A stretch of DNA of 64,000 nucleotides from Marinobacter sp050379415 (GTDB taxonomy: Bacteria > Pseudomonadota > Gammaproteobacteria > Pseudomonadales > Oleiphilaceae), in the NCBI RefSeq assembly GCF_050379415.1, contig NZ_JBNRLS010000003.1, positions 186,001 through 250,000 of the forward strand, in the 5' to 3' direction. The notes under the pieces were generated by a model. The model did not search any database and was not told the origin of the DNA. It worked only from the letters and a program-made list of their open reading frames with translations. Shown here piece by piece: positions 52,530 to 60,902 of this stretch; positions within the stretch are counted from its first letter, which is position 1; each line of letters begins with the position of its first letter. The position numbers were made by a program, and so were the translations under genes.

Positions 52530-53267
52530 ATGAATCCGACCATTGAACTCCTGAAATCCCACCGCTCCATCCGCAAGTTCAAGGACCAGAAGATCCCCCG
52601 TGAGCTGCTGGAAGAGCTGGTTCGCGCCGGCCAGTGCGCCGCCACGTCCAACCATGTGCAAGCCTACTCCATCATCCACGTGGTCAATCCGGAGAACCGC
52701 CGGAGAATTTCTGAACTGGCCGGTGGCCAGGCCCATGTGGTGGAAGCTTCGGATTTCCTGGTCTTCTGCGCCGACATGAAGCGTTCCACCGAAGCCGCGG
52801 AGCGAGCGGGCGCCGACGTGGTCCGGGGTATGACCGAGCAGCTGGTGGTGGCCAGTGTGGATGCCGCCCTGATGGCCCAGAACGTGGCGGTTGCCGCCGA
52901 ATCCGAGGGCCTGGGGCTGTGTTACGTAGGCGGGATCCGGAATGATCCGGCCCAGGTGGCCGAGATTCTGAAGTTGCCGGAGCATGTCTACCCGGTGTTC
53001 GGCATGAGCCTTGGCTACCCGGATCAGAATCCGGAAGTGAAGCCCCGGCTGCCGCTGGAAACCATCCTCAAGGAAGATTACTACGACGGCAGCAAGGACG
53101 AGGAGCAGATCGCCGGGTTCGACGACACCATGCACCAGTACTACCTAGACCGCACCGGTGGCAACAAGGATTCCAACTGGTCGAAGGAGCTGAAGCCGCT
53201 GTTCACCACCAAGCTGCGCCCGCACATGAAGGAATTCCTCAACAAGCGCGGGTTCGGGGTCAAGTAA
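52530..53267 (+). CDS. NfsA-type NADPH-dependent nitroreductase / flavin oxidoreductase
   Basis: This 245-residue FMN-binding protein of the nitroreductase superfamily starts MNPTIELLKSHRSIRKFKDQKIPRELLEELV, with the S-I-R-K FMN-phosphate site, and continues QCAATSNHVQAYSI and GLGLCYVGGIRNDP, typical of NfsA/FRP proteins. ATG 52530 is chosen by homology; the open frame runs much further upstream across the divergent MFS gene but has no protein features. It probably reduces quinones, nitroaromatics or flavin. Confidence 0.92.
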   Translation: MNPTIELLKSHRSIRKFKDQKIPRELLEELVRAGQCAATSNHVQAYSIIHVVNPENRRRISELAGGQAHVVEASDFLVFCADMKRSTEAAERAGADVVRGMTEQLVVASVDAALMAQNVAVAAESEGLGLCYVGGIRNDPAQVAEILKLPEHVYPVFGMSLGYPDQNPEVKPRLPLETILKEDYYDGSKDEEQIAGFDDTMHQYYLDRTGGNKDSNWSKELKPLFTTKLRPHMKEFLNKRGFGVK

Positions 53268-53278
53268 ACCCGACCGCT

Positions 53279-53950
53279 TCAGGCGTCCTCAAGGATGAGG
53301 ACCACCAGCTCCTTCGGGCCATGGGCGCCGTAGGCCAGGACCTGCTCGATATCCGCGGTCTTGGACGGGCCCGACACCAGCAACAGGTTGGTGGGCAGGC
53401 CCGCCGACCAGTTCTGGCGCTGCATCATGGCGTACAGATTGTCCCCGATCTCGCTGGCCTTGAGCAGGGCGATGTGCAGCGGCGGCAGCAGGCTCATCAG
53501 CCTCGGCTCGTGCCGGTCCGGCCAGAGCACCAGCGAGCCGGTGGCAGCGATGGCACCAACGGTGCCGGTGATGCTCGCATCCACTTCCCAGAACAGTTCC
53601 TCTTTCCATTCCTCCACCGGCCGGTCGTACGCCAGCAGTTGCACGGACGAGCCTGACTGCTGCCAGTACTCCGAGAGTTGCTGGCCATGGGCGGTTGCCG
53701 GAGCATGGAGCAGATTGCCGAGGTCCCGCTCGGCCAGGATCGCGGCCACTTTTTCCGGCCAGTTGTCACTGCTGACCTGATGGATCTCGGTGTGCACCGC
53801 TTCCATCAGGTTGCGCAGCCGGGTGATCCGGCCCTCCGGCGCGTACTGCCAGGGCTCGGTCACCAGGCGCTCGTCGAAGTCGTCCGGGCGCGGAATGGAG
53901 CCGCCCAGGCCGGTGCGAAGCTTGTTGAGGATATTGCTGCGGGCGCTCAT
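53279..53950 (-). CDS. lutC: Lactate utilisation protein C, LUD domain
   Basis: This 223-residue LUD-domain protein begins MSARSNILNKLRTGLGGSI and includes DASITGTVGAIAATGSLVLWPDRHEPRLMSLLPPLHIALL, the conserved LUD core. With LutA and LutB it forms the LutABC (YkgEFG) L-lactate oxidation system that yields pyruvate. ATG 53950 has GGAGGG upstream; the frame continues to 54049 inside lutB. It is the last gene of lldP-lutABC and lies 11 bases from the convergent nitroreductase stop. Confidence 0.95.
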   Translation of the reverse strand: MSARSNILNKLRTGLGGSIPRPDDFDERLVTEPWQYAPEGRITRLRNLMEAVHTEIHQVSSDNWPEKVAAILAERDLGNLLHAPATAHGQQLSEYWQQSGSSVQLLAYDRPVEEWKEELFWEVDASITGTVGAIAATGSLVLWPDRHEPRLMSLLPPLHIALLKASEIGDNLYAMMQRQNWSAGLPTNLLLVSGPSKTADIEQVLAYGAHGPKELVVLILEDA

Positions 53951-53951
53951 G

Positions 53952-55397
53952 TTACTGCCCTCCGTTACGGGCCAGGTGCTCCCGGGCCAGATCGTGCAGG
54001 GAACGTTTCGCCGGAACCGGCGCGGTGTGGTTATCGGTCCAGGGGCCAACGTTTTTCGGTGTCAGTCTGCGGAACCGGGTGGCGCCCCAAAGGAACAGCC
54101 GGTAGAGCACCGGGCTGCTATTAAGGGTCCGCCAGAACCGCCAGGCCAGACGTTCCTTCCGGGAATACTTGGCGCCGCCATCTTTCACCTTCGGCCCTTC
54201 CGCCGGACTTTTCACGTTCTCCTGGCGCAGGCGCTGGAGCAGTTCCGGAATCGGAATCTTCACCGGGCACACCTCGCCGCAGGCGCCGCACAGCGAGGAG
54301 GCACTGGGATGGTCCGGTACCTGGTGCAAGCCGACCATGTGCGGCGTCACGATCTTGCCGATCGGACCGGGATAGACCTCCCCGTAGGTGTGGCCACCCA
54401 CCCGCGTATACACCGGGCAGTGGTTCATGCAGGCACCACAGCGAATGCAGTTAAGAGTCTGGCGCATCTGGGCATCGGCAAAGGCACCGCTGCGGCCGTT
54501 GTCCAGCAGTACCAGGTGCACCTCCTCCGGGCCGTCCAGCTCATCGGCCTTACGTGGACCGGAGATCATGTTCACATAGGTGGTGATCGGCTGGCCCAGG
54601 GCGGAGCGGGTCAGCAGGGACAGCAGCGGCACGACGTCCCGCAGGTTCTCCACCACCTTCTCGATTCCGGTTACGGCAATATGGACCGGTGGCGCGGTGG
54701 TACTCATCCGGCCGTTGCCCTCGTTCTCCACCAACAGCAGGGTGCCGGTCTCGGCAATGGCGAAGTTCACACCGGAAACCCCGACATCCGCTTCCATGAA
54801 CTTGCGGCGCAGTGTGCGGCGGCCGATCTGGATCAGCTCGTTGACGTCGTCCGTCTCCTCCACGCCCAGCTTGTCGTGGAACAGTCGGGCCACCTGGTGC
54901 CGGTTCTTGTGGATCGCCGGCATGATGATGTGGGAGGGTTTCTCACCGTCGAGCTGGACGATGTACTCGCCCATATCCGACTCCAGGCACTCTACCCCAC
55001 GCTCGGCGAGGTAGTCGTTCATCTCCATTTCCTCGCTGACCATGGACTTGCCCTTCACCACTTGCGAGCCCTGACGGGCCTGGATGATGCCATGGACAAT
55101 CTCGTTGGCCTGTTCGGTGGTTTCGGCCCAGTGCACCTTCACGCCGTTTTTAGTGAGCTTTGCTTCCAGCTGCTCGAGCAGATCCGGCAGCCGGGACAGG
55201 GCCCGGGCCTTGATCCGGTTGCCCAACTCCCGCAGACCTTCACGTTCCTCCTCGTCGGGGAAGGCATCTGCCCGCTTTTTCATCAAGGAGTCCATGGCGG
55301 TCCGGAAGTTGGTCCGCAGCCGGCCATCTGCGAGGGCGACTTCCGCCCGGTCCCGGAAACCGCCGGTCAGTTCAGTAACAGGAATCCGCTGGCTCAT
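53952..55397 (-). CDS. lutB: Lactate utilisation iron-sulfur protein B
   Basis: This 481-residue protein combines an N-terminal LUD domain (KGKSMVSEEMEMNDYLAERG, FAIAETGTLLLVENEGNGRM) with two ferredoxin-type clusters (CIRCGACMNHCPVYTRVGGHTYG and CGACGEVCPVKIPIPELL) and a C-terminal extension. It passes electrons from lactate oxidation, probably to the quinone pool through LutA. The start overlaps the lutA stop (ATGA), and lutC begins one base after its stop. Confidence 0.96.
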   Translation of the reverse strand: MSQRIPVTELTGGFRDRAEVALADGRLRTNFRTAMDSLMKKRADAFPDEEEREGLRELGNRIKARALSRLPDLLEQLEAKLTKNGVKVHWAETTEQANEIVHGIIQARQGSQVVKGKSMVSEEMEMNDYLAERGVECLESDMGEYIVQLDGEKPSHIIMPAIHKNRHQVARLFHDKLGVEETDDVNELIQIGRRTLRRKFMEADVGVSGVNFAIAETGTLLLVENEGNGRMSTTAPPVHIAVTGIEKVVENLRDVVPLLSLLTRSALGQPITTYVNMISGPRKADELDGPEEVHLVLLDNGRSGAFADAQMRQTLNCIRCGACMNHCPVYTRVGGHTYGEVYPGPIGKIVTPHMVGLHQVPDHPSASSLCGACGEVCPVKIPIPELLQRLRQENVKSPAEGPKVKDGGAKYSRKERLAWRFWRTLNSSPVLYRLFLWGATRFRRLTPKNVGPWTDNHTAPVPAKRSLHDLAREHLARNGGQ

Positions 55398-56221
55398 GCC
55401 TTACCCTCCCCGCTCACGCGCTCCCAAAGGAAGCTGGCCAGGTGACGGCCCCGGAAGGGCTGCCGCTGTTTATCCAGGGAACCGTTGATGTTCATCAGGC
55501 ACCCGCCGTCGGCGGTGACCATTTCGTCAGCGCCGGAGGCCATCAGGGATCGGGTCTTGTCCCTCACCATGGCGCCGGAGACTTCCGGCATGCGCACCGA
55601 GAAGGTGCCGCCGAAGCCACAGCATTCGCTCTCGTGGTCATGGTCCACACGCTCCACCTTCTCCAGCCTGCCCAGCAGTTCCCGGGCGTGGAGATGGGTG
55701 TTCATCTCACGGCGGGCGGAACAGGAGGTATGCAGGGCGACGCGGGTGGCTTCACCCAGATCCTGCCACTCCACTCGGCAGACGTTGAGCAGGAATTCGG
55801 TCAGTTCAAAGGTGCGTTCGGCCAGGGCTTCCACCCGTTTCAGGGTATCGGGTTCTTCCGCGAACAGTTCCCGGTAATGCTGGCGGAACATGCCGGCACA
55901 GGAACCCGAGGGCACCACCACCGGCATATCCGCATCAAGAACCGCAAGCTGCGCCCGGGCCACTTCTCGGGCCTCCGACGCATAACCGGAGGTCCAGGCC
56001 GGCTGGCCACAACAGCTCTGGCCTTCCGGGAAATGCACCCGGACACCCTCGCGCTCAAGCAGGCGGATCGCATCCAGGCCCGCTTCCGGGAAGAACAGAT
56101 CCACCACACAGGTTCCGAACAGGATCACTTCCCGGGGTTTGGCGGGATACGGCCGCGGCCCGGGTCGGTCCGGGGCGACCCGCGTTGCATTCGGGGCAGC
56201 GTCGTAAAACAGTTCGCTCAT
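55394..56221 (-). CDS. lutA: Lactate utilisation (Fe-S)-binding protein A
   Basis: This 275-residue protein has two CCG domains of the heterodisulfide-reductase type: GTCVVDLFFPEAG with GQSCCGQPAWTSGY, and LHTSCSARRE with ECCGFGGTFSVRMPE. These motifs bind Fe-S clusters in LutA/GlpC-like proteins. ATG 56221 has AAGGAG 6 bases upstream; an in-frame start at 56236 is weaker. It follows lldP by 40 bases. Confidence 0.95.
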   Translation of the reverse strand: MSELFYDAAPNATRVAPDRPGPRPYPAKPREVILFGTCVVDLFFPEAGLDAIRLLEREGVRVHFPEGQSCCGQPAWTSGYASEAREVARAQLAVLDADMPVVVPSGSCAGMFRQHYRELFAEEPDTLKRVEALAERTFELTEFLLNVCRVEWQDLGEATRVALHTSCSARREMNTHLHARELLGRLEKVERVDHDHESECCGFGGTFSVRMPEVSGAMVRDKTRSLMASGADEMVTADGGCLMNINGSLDKQRQPFRGRHLASFLWERVSGEGKA

Positions 56222-56261
56222 GATCGGCTCCTTCACGGAAACGGCGCTCGCGCGCTTACAT

Positions 56262-57950
56262 TCAGACCAGTGGATCCACGATGCCCAGCCCGTAGGCGGC
56301 GATCAGTGCGATCAATCCGGTCATCACCAGGTAGTAAAGGGTCGGCCAGACAGTCTTGCGCAGGGTCTGGCCTTCACGACCGAGCAGACCGACCGTGGCA
56401 GACGCAGCCACCACGTTGTGGATCGCCACCATGTTGCCGGCGGCGGCACCCACGGCCTGCACCGCCACGATCAAGGCGGTAGACAGACCCAGGCTCTCGG
56501 CGACACCGAACTGGAACTGGCTGAACATCATATTGGACACGGTGTTGGAGCCGGCCAGGAACGCGCCCATGGCACCAACGGCTGGCGCCAGCAGCGGATA
56601 GATGCCGCCGACGGTATCGGCCACCCAGGTCGCCATGGCAATGGGCATGCTCGGCAGGTCAGACAGGTTGACACCGGAGTTGATCAGGATCCGCACCATG
56701 GGCACGGTGAACAGCAGTACGAAACCGGCGCTCAGCAGCACACTGCCGGATTCCTTCACGGCGGCAGTCAGCTCACGCACCTGCATGCGATGGATAAAGA
56801 AGGTGGCGATCACCACCATCACCAGAATACCACCGGGCAGGTAAAGCGGCTGCACGCCGGCGTTGATACCGGTCTCGCCCAGGATGTTGGAGAAGCCCAC
56901 GCCAACTGAGGTAAACAACGCCTTCACCTCCGGAATCACCCGGCTGATCACCAGCACTACGCCCACCAGCACATACGGCAGCCAGGCGCGTAAACCGCTC
57001 ATGGGCTTGGCAGCCAGGTCTTCCAGTTTCATCTCGATAAGACCGAACCACTCGGACGGCCACTGTTCACGGGGCGCAAAATCCCAGGTGGTTTTCGGTA
57101 GCAGGAAGCCCTTACGTGCGGCGGTGGTGACGATGGCCAGACCAATCAGGCCACCGAGCAGCGACGGGAACTCGGGACCGAGGATCACGCCGGTCAGAGC
57201 GTAGGGCACCACAAAGGAAATCCCGGCAAACAGCGCAAACGGCAGGACCTCGAAGCCCTCACGCCAGCTTTTGTTCTTACCGAAGAAGCGGGTCATCATC
57301 ATGACCATGAACAGCGGCATGAGCACACCCACGATGGCATGAGTGATGGCCACCTCGGAGGTGATCAGCTGCAAGTACTGCTCCCAGTTGGAGCCCAGCT
57401 GCTCCATGCGCTCGCCGATGCTGTTGCGATCCAGACCGGTGGTGACACCGACGATGATCGGCGTGCCGACCGCCCCGAAGGACACGGGGGTGCTCTGCAC
57501 CATCATTCCCAGCATGACCGCCGCCATCGCCGGGAAGCCAACCGCCACCAGCAGAGGCGCCGCGATGGCCGCCGGCGTTCCGAAGCCGGAGGCACCCTCG
57601 ATGAAAGAGCCGAACAGCCAGACAATGATGATCGCCTGTACGCGACGGTCCGGGCTGATATTGGTGAAGCCCGCACGGATCGCGGTGATGGCACCGGAAT
57701 GTTTCAGGGTGTTCAGCAGCAGGATGGCGCCGAAGATGATCCACAGCAGGCCCAGGGTGATCACCAGCCCCTGCAGCGAGGACGCAAGGATACGGTTGAA
57801 GCTCATGTCCCAGCCGGTATAGGCAATCAGGGCCGTGACCAGGAACACCAGTGGCATGGCACGGCGGGCCGGCCAGCGAAAGCCCAGTAGGAGGATCCCG
57901 GCCAGGAGGATGGGCGTAAACGCCAAGAGGGCAAGCAATCCGGACGACAT
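56262..57950 (-). CDS. lldP: L-lactate permease
   Basis: This 562-residue protein of the LctP family has at least twelve hydrophobic helices. Family segments include FGSFIEGASGFGTPAAIAAPLL and AVGAMGAFLAGSNTVSNMMFSQFQFGVAE, and the C-terminal AAGNMVAIHNVVAASATVGLLG. It imports lactate, probably with protons. ATG 57950 has GGAGA upstream; TTG 57962 is an alternative. It is the first gene of the lldP-lutABC operon, divergent from the regulator gene. Confidence 0.95.
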   Translation of the reverse strand: MSSGLLALLAFTPILLAGILLLGFRWPARRAMPLVFLVTALIAYTGWDMSFNRILASSLQGLVITLGLLWIIFGAILLLNTLKHSGAITAIRAGFTNISPDRRVQAIIIVWLFGSFIEGASGFGTPAAIAAPLLVAVGFPAMAAVMLGMMVQSTPVSFGAVGTPIIVGVTTGLDRNSIGERMEQLGSNWEQYLQLITSEVAITHAIVGVLMPLFMVMMMTRFFGKNKSWREGFEVLPFALFAGISFVVPYALTGVILGPEFPSLLGGLIGLAIVTTAARKGFLLPKTTWDFAPREQWPSEWFGLIEMKLEDLAAKPMSGLRAWLPYVLVGVVLVISRVIPEVKALFTSVGVGFSNILGETGINAGVQPLYLPGGILVMVVIATFFIHRMQVRELTAAVKESGSVLLSAGFVLLFTVPMVRILINSGVNLSDLPSMPIAMATWVADTVGGIYPLLAPAVGAMGAFLAGSNTVSNMMFSQFQFGVAESLGLSTALIVAVQAVGAAAGNMVAIHNVVAASATVGLLGREGQTLRKTVWPTLYYLVMTGLIALIAAYGLGIVDPLV

Positions 57951-57988
57951 ACAACTCTCCAAATCTTGTTTTTGGAATCTCGACGGGC

Positions 57989-58005
57989 AATTGGTATTAC
58001 CAATT
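57989..58005. promoter_or_regulatory. LldR-type operator O1
   Basis: AATTGGTATTACCAATT is a perfect 17-bp palindrome carrying the TTGGT-N3-ACCAA pattern bound by GntR/FCD regulators such as LldR. It lies 39 bases upstream of the lldP start, where it can repress the lactate operon. Confidence 0.8.
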
Positions 58006-58120
58006 TACAAGAGGTAGGCGCTTACGTTAGGGGAAGGGACTAACTGCTGTCAAAACGGCCTCCTTCGACATTGGTCCAATTGCGTTTGGCGATTGCTGTC
58101 AAATCAACCGCTAATCAGGG

Positions 58121-58142
58121 TATGCTGTTTTGGTAAGACCAA
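58121..58142 (+). promoter_or_regulatory. LldR-type operator O2 with -10 box of the regulator gene
   Basis: TTGGTAAGACCAA (58130-58142) repeats the O1 pattern. TATGCT (58121-58126), a reasonable -10 hexamer, lies just upstream on the + strand, so a bound dimer would cover the start of transcription of the regulator gene (autoregulation). A third, compressed copy, ATTGGTCCAAT, lies at 58070-58080. Confidence 0.7.
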
Positions 58143-58177
58143 TCTGAAATCCACGAAACCCTCAGGTAACGATCCCA

Positions 58178-58954
58178 ATGGCCATCGGACACATTGCGCC
58201 GCGGCGCCTTGCCGACACCATCGTCGAGCAGCTGGAAACCATGATTCTGGAAGGCACTCTGCAGCCGGGCGAGCGACTGCCACCGGAACGGGTGTTGGCC
58301 GAGCAGTTCGGGGTTTCACGTCCTTCGCTTCGGGAAGCGGTTCAGAAGCTGGCCGCCAAAGGGCTGCTGACCAGTCGTCAGGGGGGTGGTAACTTCGTGA
58401 CCGAAAACCTCGGCTCCAGCTTCAGTGATCCGCTGATTTCACTGTTGGAAGACCGCCCCGAAGCGCAGCGGGACTTGCTGGAGTTCCGTCGCACCCTGGA
58501 GGCGGATTGCGCCTATTACGCCGCACTGCGAGCCACCGAGGTAGACCGGGAACATCTACAGTCCGCTTACGATGAACTCCAGGCCTGTTACGAGAAGGAT
58601 TCCGAGCGGGATTTGGAGGCCGAGGGCGCAGCGGATGCGCGCTTCCATCTTGCCATCGCCGAGGCCAGTCACAATGTCATTCTCCTGCACACCATCCGCA
58701 CCCTGTTCAACATGCTCAAGAGCAGCGTGGTGACCAACATCGGCGGCATGTACGCAAGAGAAGCGGAAACCCGGGAAGGACTCAAGGAGCAGCACCGGCT
58801 GCTGTTCAGCGCCATCATGGAAGGGCGGGCGGATGACGCCCGGAAGATTGCCGGCACCCACATACAATACGTGCAGCAGGTGCTTTCCGAGCGCACCGAA
58901 AGCCACCGTCGCCTGGAGCGGGCCATCCGCCGGGACAGCCTGACCCGAACCTGA
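58178..58954 (+). CDS. lldR: GntR/FCD-family lactate regulator
   Basis: This 258-residue regulator has a winged HTH (ADTIVEQLETMILEGTLQPGERLPPERVLAEQFGVSRPSLREAVQKL, about 8-55) and an FCD ligand domain whose metal-binding histidines lie around FHLAIAEASHN and the late GTHIQYV. It diverges from lldP-lutABC, with matching TTGGT-N3-ACCAA operators in the spacer, so it most likely represses the operon in the absence of L-lactate. It is similar in layout to PdhR/LldR. Its stop is 3 bases from the convergent methyltransferase stop. Confidence 0.93.
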   Translation: MAIGHIAPRRLADTIVEQLETMILEGTLQPGERLPPERVLAEQFGVSRPSLREAVQKLAAKGLLTSRQGGGNFVTENLGSSFSDPLISLLEDRPEAQRDLLEFRRTLEADCAYYAALRATEVDREHLQSAYDELQACYEKDSERDLEAEGAADARFHLAIAEASHNVILLHTIRTLFNMLKSSVVTNIGGMYAREAETREGLKEQHRLLFSAIMEGRADDARKIAGTHIQYVQQVLSERTESHRRLERAIRRDSLTRT

Positions 58955-58957
58955 CGT

Positions 58958-59716
58958 TCAGAGTTTCTCCCAGACCGTCACTTCCGAGAAACTGTGCTGG
59001 AACTTGTTCCGGGTCTCCCGAATGACGAACGGCACGCTGTGGGGATCCACCAACAGCCGGAAATGGGGCGCGAGCATATCCCGCAGGCCGTCAAAGGTAG
59101 TGTAGTCCTCGCCGTTCTTCCGGAATCCACCGATCCAGGCATCTTGGGGCGTGTACTCCTCCAGCCAGGTGTATGGGGAGGCAATGACCAACAGGCCGTT
59201 GTCGGTGATGCGTTCGTGAATCCTGGCCAGGAACTTTGACGGCTGGTAAAGGCGATCGATCAGGTTGGCCGCCAGCACCAGATCGTAACCGGCAAACCGG
59301 GGGCTGAGATCACAGGCATCACCCTGATGGAACGCCACCCTGCCAACCGTATCCTCGAGCCCCAGGGATGCCAGGGTCCGTTCCTGGTAACTCACCAGTT
59401 CGCCCTCTTCCGGCCGGGCGTAGCGCACCTGCTTCTGCTTCGCCATTTTCGCCGCTGCGCTGACAAAACTTTCGGAAAAGTCGACACCGTCGACGTGGTC
59501 AAAGCGGGTGGCCAGCTCGAAGGTGGCCCGTCCGCAGGCACAGCCCAGATCCAGGGCCTTGCCGTGATCCCGGCCGTTCATCGCATCGAAACACAGCCGC
59601 GCCAGTTCCTGGGGGAAATTCGGCTCGCCGTGCCAGGACTCACCAAAGTGGAATTCCAGGTACTGCGCCAGTGTGGTGTCACTCTCGTAGTAACCGCTGG
59701 GCTCGTTCACATGCAT
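58958..59716 (-). CDS. Putative 4-mercaptohistidine N1-methyltransferase (OvoA C-terminal type)
   Basis: This 252-residue class I SAM-dependent methyltransferase has motif I DLGCACGRA (56-64), the acidic GVDFSESF after strand 2 (D80), and a YDLVLAANLIDRL motif IV. The opening GYYESDTTLAQYLEFHFG and the AKMAKQKQVRYARPEEGE region fit the family that forms the C-terminal half of ovothiol synthase OvoA, where it methylates the imidazole of 5-thiohistidine. Here it stands alone, without the sulfoxide synthase half in this window. The substrate is therefore an inference. Confidence 0.75.
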   Translation of the reverse strand: MHVNEPSGYYESDTTLAQYLEFHFGESWHGEPNFPQELARLCFDAMNGRDHGKALDLGCACGRATFELATRFDHVDGVDFSESFVSAAAKMAKQKQVRYARPEEGELVSYQERTLASLGLEDTVGRVAFHQGDACDLSPRFAGYDLVLAANLIDRLYQPSKFLARIHERITDNGLLVIASPYTWLEEYTPQDAWIGGFRKNGEDYTTFDGLRDMLAPHFRLLVDPHSVPFVIRETRNKFQHSFSEVTVWEKL

Positions 59717-59756
59717 ATCCTCGTTCCCGGGCCGATCCTGCCATGAGGGCAGCGAA

Positions 59757-60902
59757 TCAGTCGCCCGCCAGTTTCGGGTACAGGGGCTCCACCACCGGCT
59801 TCAGCCCCTTGGCGTCATCGATAAACAGTTGCAGATGCGGGAAAGGTATCTCGATACCGGCGGCATCCAGCGCCTCTTTGATCTGTTCGAGGATCTCGGC
59901 CATGATCCTCGGCTGCACATCCAGATTGTCGGGCGTGATCCACACCTGCGCTTTGAGATTGACCGAGGAATCCCCCAGACTCTCCATCAGCACCCTGGGC
60001 TCCATGCCCGCCGACTGCAGCGCCTCGGGGTGCGCACGCAATACCGGCATGATGACTTCCCGGGCCTCCTTGGCCGATTCCTTGTAGGCGATGCCCACCG
60101 GAATGTTCAGTCGTGTCGCACCCTCGGCGCTGTAATTGACGATATCGGAGGACGCCACGCTGTCGTTGGGAATCATCGTGAAAATGTTGTCCCGGGTCCG
60201 CAGCCAGGTAGTGCGCAGGGCGATCTTCACCACCTTGCCATCCTGGCCGTTGATCGTCACCCAGTCCCCAATACGAAAAGGCCGTTCGATCAGCAGGGTG
60301 ATACCGGCGATGAAGTTGGAGAGCGTGGACTGGGCGGCAAAGCCCACCGCGATACCAACGATACCTAGCCCGGCCACGATGGAGACCACGTCGAACCCGA
60401 ATTGGGCAACAACCGTGACGACCGCGAAAGTGACCGCCAGCACCGAGAACAGGTTTTCCACCAGCTGTCGGATCGAGGGATCCATCCGGTAACGGGCCAT
60501 CGTCTCCCGGATCAGACGGCCAAGCACCAGCCAGGCCACGAAGAAGCCGAGCGCCATCAGCCCGGCCTTTGCCATCGACGCCAGGAACGCGGCACCTGCC
60601 CCGAACTGGGCCAGGATCACCAGTAACGCGCCAAGTCCCATGAGGTAACGTACGCCGATGCGCACATGACCGAACAACGGATGGGCGGCCCGGCGCTTGC
60701 CAACCACCAGTCGGCTCAGGCCGATCACAATCAGGTAGACGCCAACGAACAGGGCAACGTAGAACACCGATATCAGCAACTGGCTGAAAGCATGAATCGC
60801 AAATGCTCCCCAATCCAGCTCCCCGCCCCCAAGCGCGTTGACGGTATCCCCGAGGTTTTTCTTGAGCTGCTCGACCACAGCCCCGATAAAAGTCTCAGCC
60901 AT
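59757..60902 (-). CDS. Small-conductance mechanosensitive channel, MscS family
   Basis: This 381-residue protein has five N-terminal hydrophobic helices, then the MscS pore helix and beta domain near residues 175-230 (GLGIVGIAVGFAAQSTLSNFIAGITLLIERPFRIGDWVTINGQDGKV). The C-terminal alpha/beta domain ends IEIPFPHLQLFID, a pattern also seen at the end of the large channel at 7848. It is longer than E. coli MscS (286) by two extra helices. ATG 60902 overlaps the end of the Nmad3-domain gene by 8 bases. Confidence 0.94.
   Translation of the reverse strand: MAETFIGAVVEQLKKNLGDTVNALGGGELDWGAFAIHAFSQLLISVFYVALFVGVYLIVIGLSRLVVGKRRAAHPLFGHVRIGVRYLMGLGALLVILAQFGAGAAFLASMAKAGLMALGFFVAWLVLGRLIRETMARYRMDPSIRQLVENLFSVLAVTFAVVTVVAQFGFDVVSIVAGLGIVGIAVGFAAQSTLSNFIAGITLLIERPFRIGDWVTINGQDGKVVKIALRTTWLRTRDNIFTMIPNDSVASSDIVNYSAEGATRLNIPVGIAYKESAKEAREVIMPVLRAHPEALQSAGMEPRVLMESLGDSSVNLKAQVWITPDNLDVQPRIMAEILEQIKEALDAAGIEIPFPHLQLFIDDAKGLKPVVEPLYPKLAGD

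Noticed and set aside
53790..55445. A + strand open frame of about 551 codons
   Set aside because: It is antisense to lutC and lutB, which have complete Fe-S and LUD motifs; the + strand product is low-complexity.
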